Position numbers and translations under genes: made by a program
Part shown: positions 59,774-64,000 of the stretch, in pieces
Position numbering within the stretch: the stretch's first letter is position 1
Layout of the letters: the number at the start of each line of letters is the position of its first letter
The notes under the pieces: generated by a model
Databases searched by the model: none
What the model was told of the DNA's origin: nothing
The model's input: the letters and a program-made list of their open reading frames with translations, nothing else
Source of the DNA: Elmis aenea
Taxonomy: Eukaryota > Arthropoda > Insecta > Coleoptera > Elmidae
Direction: 5' to 3'
DNA: 64,000 bases
Assembly (NCBI GenBank): GCA_947652605.1
Contig: OX393576.1
Location: 52,304,966-52,368,965 of the forward strand

Positions 59774-60170
59774 CTAGGCGATTTACCCGGCGTTGCACGG
59801 GAGATAACAATTCTCTTTTATCAATCGCAGACTACTCGCGCTCCGCGCTCACACCCGGCGGACGTTTCCGGTCGTTCCCGGGCATTTCCGGCCGTTATTT
59901 ATACGGCGTTTGATCCGTTGGGTCCTAAATAGCAACTGTGCAAAATTTGGTCAGACTACTCGCGCTCCGCGCTCGCACCCGGCGGACGTTTCCGGTCGTT
60001 CCCGGGCATTTCCGGCCGTTATTTATACGGCGTTTGATCCGTTGGGTCCTAAATAGTAACTGTGCAAAATTTGGTCCCGATCGGTCAACGGACCTAGGAT
60101 TCTATAGCGAACAAACAAACACACAAACACACAAACACACAAACAAACAAGCTCTTTTATATATATAAGA
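59774..60170 (-). mobile_element. Helitron-like element with 124-bp tandem duplication
   Basis: On the minus strand it begins TCTTATATATATAAAAGAGC followed by TTGTTTGTTTG and ends ...GGGTAAATCGCCTAG before T. A GGGTAAATCG-type terminus follows a hairpin-capable CCGTGCAACGCCGGG. A 124-bp unit (59828-59951 and 59952-60075) is duplicated almost exactly, including CGTTCCCGGGCATTTCCGGC and TTTGATCCGTTGGGTCCTAA. Strikingly GC-rich in AT-rich surroundings. No coding region. Confidence 0.85.
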
Positions 60171-61578
60171 CTAATACGGCTCTGTTTAAAACCAAACTCG
60201 AGTTTCTTTTTGGATCGAACGTTTTATTCTTAACAAAAAGTGTCTCTTGAGTTTTCTTCGTATCTGCCACCGTTTGGCGCGAAATTTGATTTGTTTTACC
60301 ATTTTCGCGAAAAATTTACTCCCTAAATGGATTATGAACTTATGATACTTTACAATTAACTCTCCAGCAATTTTAAAAACAATTTCCTGACACTGTATAG
60401 GTGTATTTGTATTCTTAAAATTTTTAATTCTTCCCCGGTAAAAGAGATATAACAATTTTTAGAAACTCCCGGGAATTCCCTCTAATTATGTATTAATTTT
60501 TAGTGCCATCAGTGCCAGCAGACGAAAACAAAACGCTATGAAAGAACCAAAGAAATGCAGTCAAAGGAAAAAGAGGGTTGTACAAGAAATGATTACTCCA
60601 CGCAAATGATTTACACTTTACGGTAGAAAGACCTAGAATTTTGTAAGTGGGTATATCAGTGCATTTATATTTTTAGTACTACCACTGAATTAAGCTGATA
60701 GTCAAAAAGAACCAAAACGTCTGACATTAAATCTACTGTTAAAATCATGTACATAATATTAACAATATTAGTCTTTTAATATCTTTAGAAATAATGGAAT
60801 TATAGAATTGAAACTAAAATCAAACATTTTAATTTTTTCTAAAAGACGTTCGAACTAAGAGAGCTATATTAATTAATAAATTGGTATTCAGCTTTCAGTT
60901 ATGTTTTTTTTGCCCCATTTTAACAAATAGCGTAGTTCTTAAGATAAACAAGATTTTTATGACGAGCCTCAAATATTGGGTACCCTGTACAAAAAAAAAT
61001 GTTTGGTTGATAATTTGATAATTCTGTCTGGGACATCAGATATGATAAAAAAAACAATATTCTTAATTCAACACAATACAACAGGATCAAGCAAGTGTAG
61101 TACGGTGCAATGCCAGCCTTAAGGAAATAATCAATTCGCCGATAAATAAAAATCAATGCAGGAATAATTCTAACGCATGGAAACAACTTTGTTAAAAAAT
61201 TGTTGATATATTTATTGCTTAATACGCAGAACGACCTCCGCGTTCTCTTGATGCCACAGGAAGATAAGTACATGTACATTATTTCAGAATTATTAAACTT
61301 ATACCGATTCTAGTAAAACGAGTCTGTAAATGTAGTTGTAATTGAATTATAGTTTTATAGACAAGCGGGATATCCAGTTTGTATAAAATATTAAGGAAGG
61401 CAGATCGCGTGTTAACAGGTATTAACGCACGCATGGAAGATTGGCAGCGGCCGTCTATCACACAAGTCTTTGTCAGCACCGCCTTAGAAAATGTACTCGC
61501 AAAACGAATAAAACAGTGAAAGAACTAGTCGATGAACAGTTTACGTACAACTATAGCGAAATAAAATAACTCGGTATA
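60171..61578. other. No recognised gene; one solo repeat end
   Basis: A CAGGGTA terminus in reverse (GGTACCCTGTAC, 60982-60987) is present. Minus-strand open frames at 60186-60455 (basic, RAKRWQIRRKLKRHFLLRIK) and 60920-61279 show no recognisable domain; their lengths are unremarkable for this DNA. Confidence 0.4.
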
Positions 61579-62392
61579 CAGGGTGTCCCAGACCAGACAA
61601 ATTATTCGATAGCTCTGTTATTAGTAAAATTTGTAAAAATGTTTGATTTAAAAGTAGTTTGTAGTAATTTACTACATAAACTAAAACTATTTTTAACTAT
61701 ACATAGTGTTTTGTAACGTACACGTAAATTTTAGATTCAAAACTATTTTTTTCTTCTGAAACATGAAAGGTTTTTGGTGTCTGAAATCAATATTTTTTGT
61801 TATTTCTGTGCTTAATTAAAATATTGACAGCAGCAAAACTCCAAACAAATATTAATATTTTACCAAGTAGCAATGTCAGAACGAAATGTTTTAAAACTTT
61901 GTTTGAAAATAGTGTCATAGTGATTGCTGACTAAATTTTAAAATAATACACAGAGTGTTTCTTATGCCCAGGCCATTTGGCTAAATTTCAAACACGGATA
62001 ATTTTAAATTTTCTCATTGATAATTAGATTATCTTCAAAAGGTATATTATGTCTTAAACCAATATTTCTCAAGTTATTGTGGTAGGTATTTATAATAATT
62101 TTTGGGCACATACAAAATATTTAATAGAATTAAGCTAGTAGGCTCTGAAAAATCTCAAAAATTAGGATCAAATGTCAAAATCAGTTCTATTTTCATCTTT
62201 TAGCTGTAATTTTATTGGATTAATAGCTAATTTAAAAATGAAAACCAACCTAAAAATCAAAGTTGTTCATATTAAGATAAATAGTTTTATTTTTCAGACG
62301 ATAAAGAACGCTCTTACGTAAATGAGTGTTATTTTTTAAGCCAATTTGAAAGAAATACTTCCTAAGAATACAAACTGTATGCATATTATGAT
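61579..62392 (+). repeat. CAGGGTG-family fragments
   Basis: Left ends TATA-CAGGGTGTCCCAGACC (61579) and ACA-CAGAGTGTTTCTTATG (61951) are followed by AT-rich non-coding bodies. No right partner is visible. Confidence 0.5.
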
Positions 62393-62560
62393 CAGGGACT
62401 AAAAACGAAAAAAATTCCGTTCGTTTCTGTTCGGAACGAAAACGAAATATATCGTTTTCGTTCTTTTCGTTCTAACCGAAAAAAATCCTTTTTCGTGTTC
62501 GTGAACCGAAATAGTAACGGTTAAAACCGGTTTTACAATTTTTTTTTTTCGTCAAAAAAT
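62393..62560 (+). mobile_element. Left part of a hAT-like CCGG-rich MITE
   Basis: It begins CAGGGACTAAAAACGAAAAA and contains inverted runs of TTCGTTC/GAACGAA and AACCGG-like motifs similar to the hAT elements at 36452 and 56013. A right terminus and duplication are not visible. Confidence 0.5.
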
Positions 62561-63170
62561 CAATTTTTTTTCTAGTCACCACAACCCTCTATAAATACGA
62601 TAACAATATTTGCGTCTCAACTAAAATATAAACGATGACGATGGGGTTTGATGCTCACGGACAGCATATTTTAGACTGGCGAACCATCGCCATATTAAAT
62701 TTACCAAACACATTAACATTTAACCATTTTATTAAGTTTAACACCCGTAAGGTGCAAAAACACAACGTGATTAGGTTCAATTAGACACGATCTTTATCTA
62801 AAAATATGAAAATATAGCAAGTGCTGTTTTAAATTTATTCTAGTACTAAAAATCTATGCATTTGATTTAAATAAGATCCTGCTGTAATTATTTAAAAAGA
62901 CAAAAGAATGAATTCAAGTGGATAATTTAATAAATGTTATAAATAAAAAAGATATTTAAAAAAAACTTATAGATATTAACTTGAAATATACTTTCTTTAT
63001 AGTTTGTACATACCATACAATATACATTTTCACATTCCGTTAAATCTTACTAGCAACACATCTTTCAATAAATCTTCTTTTACATTAGTCCTTTTCGAAG
63101 TAAGAATAAATTTTACTATTATTATGTCTAAACGCAAATAAAACATGCACATTGATAATATATATCCAAT

Positions 63171-63250
63171 CAGAGGCGTAGCTAGGGGGGAGCAGGTGGG
63201 TACATATATCGCTGGGCGCCACAGCTTAGGGGGCGCCAAAATGAGGATCG
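63171..63250 (+). mobile_element. hAT terminal fragment (CAGAGGCGTAGCTAGGG)
   Basis: CAGAGGCGTAGCTAGGG followed by GGGCGCCA motifs matches a terminal sequence common to hAT elements in animal genomes. Only the terminal tens of bases are present before AT-rich DNA; no partner end or duplication is seen. Confidence 0.5.
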
Positions 63251-63379
63251 ATTGAAACTAACTTTTGTATTTTAATTTTACAAGAAATCGCACGTATATT
63301 AAAAAGCGTAATTGATAGACTTCAACAAGAAATATCAGTACGGTTTTTACGTTTAAAAAACCTTAATACCAAATTTGGA

Positions 63380-63990
63380 TTTCTGCTAGACGTAAAAAGT
63401 CTTCTGGCTAAAACAAAAAACGATTCACTTCATCAAAATTGTTTAGATTTTGGAAATTTCTACGACACCAACGTCAATATATACAAACAGGTCCTGAAAC
63501 CGGTGTGGCTTTATGGTATTCAACTTTGGGGTTGCACGAAAGACAGCAATATTACATCTATCCAGACTTTCCAAAACAAAGTGCTACGTAATATGGTAAA
63601 CGCTCCATGGTACGTCCGCAACAGTGATCTTCATCGAGACCTTGGTATACCAATGGTTAAGGAAGAAATCAAAAGGTTTGCTGGTAAACATGAAGCCAGA
63701 CTCCACCATCATGAGAATGCAGAAGCTCTTCAACTGCTGGACAACCAACACCTTGTCCGAAGATTGAAGAGGACCAAGCCGTTTGAACTCGTGTAGTGTG
63801 TTTTCTGTGTAAAAGCTGAGCATAGTGCGCGAGTGAGAGTGCATAGAATATAGTCAGAACAATCTAGAAGACATCAATGGATGGACACTAGTTGTTAAGT
63901 ATTTAGTTTTAAGATTTACTAGAAAAAAATTTATGGTTGGTCTATTAGACCAGTATTAATAACCCAAACACCTAAGGTGTTTATATATAT
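63380..63990 (+). pseudogene. Jockey-like LINE 3' end with poly(A)
   Basis: From about 63450 the frame reads YDTNVNIYKQVLKPVWLYGI, QLWGCTKDSNITSIQTFQNK, VLRNMVNAPWYVRNSDLHRD, LGIPMVKEEIKRFAGKHEAR, a short LHHHENAEAL block and LLDNQHLVRRLKRTKPFELV, then TAG. This is the C-terminus of jockey-type ORF2 proteins (LYK.VLKPIWTYGIQLWG, NAPWYV.N..IHRDLG.P.V.EEI). Upstream coding (63260-63440) is frameshifted and the RT core is missing. The 3' UTR of about 190 bases contains the palindrome AAACACCTAAGGTGTTT (63966-63982) and ends in poly(A) at the window edge. Confidence 0.82.
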
Positions 63991-64000
63991 AAAAAAAAAA

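Noticed and set aside
60920..61279. 119-codon minus-strand frame.
   Set aside because: Hydrophobic and low-complexity, no family resemblance, no supporting context.
1..64000. CRISPR arrays, operons, Shine-Dalgarno sites, rRNA genes or prokaryotic origin.
   Set aside because: Content (LINEs, tRNA-derived SINEs, Helitrons, hAT and mariner relics, no coding density) is that of an animal nuclear genome; no regularly spaced repeats were seen.

Overview
The window looks like AT-rich insect nuclear DNA. No complete host protein-coding gene can be supported. The order is not resolvable from the sequence; the mix of Tc1/mariner, hAT, PIF/Harbinger, Helitron, SINE and non-LTR relics fits a repeat-rich insect genome, a beetle being one possibility. 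The window is best read as a large intergenic or intronic stretch packed with mostly dead mobile elements.

Layout. 1-3.3 kb: a decayed mariner split by one hAT-type miniature element, carrying another near its 5' end, and cut short by a half copy of a second repeat family. 5.2-5.9 kb: a Tc1-like relic. 7.4-8.1 kb: a less AT-rich, repeat-free island with a short signal-peptide-like reading frame and a cluster of CAGGTG/CACCTG E-boxes, the best candidate host locus. 8.5-9.0 and 13.3-14.1 kb: small inverted-repeat elements, one rich in CCAAT boxes. 15.5-16.7 kb: a LINE 3' relic, then a tRNA-derived SINE with a palindromic MITE inside its target-site duplication. 19.2-23.0 kb: large palindromes, one with a second palindrome inside it and a Helitron inside that. 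24-29 kb: half elements and a DUF4817-type transposase relic. 30-30.8 kb and 37.5-37.9 kb: less AT-rich islands with RFX X-box-like motifs. 33-36.7 kb: a SINE in a TIR element, a 742-bp palindrome and a hAT MITE with a perfect 8-bp duplication. 39-41.4 kb: a LINE coding relic split by a 1.48-kb palindrome. 42.6-43.9 kb: a 5'-truncated LINE with a 13-bp duplication and an intact RT core. 44.1-45.1 kb: a Harbinger-like element with a MADF-domain fragment. 47.8-51.5 kb: two mariner relics. 52.6-54.2 kb: MITE and LINE relics. 55.4-60.2 kb: a pile of termini, a hAT with internal 244-bp duplications and two GC-rich Helitrons. 63.2-64 kb: a jockey-like LINE 3' end.

The dominant unexplained signal is a superfamily of termini reading TA-CAGGGTG (reverse CACCCTG-TA), seen more than 35 times. 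They cap palindromes and half-palindromes with otherwise unrelated interiors. One copy sits in LINE coding sequence, where removing it with one TA copy restores the frame, so the duplication is probably TA (Tc1/mariner-like). A DUF4817-type transposase relic lies downstream of one such terminus, suggesting a possible autonomous source.
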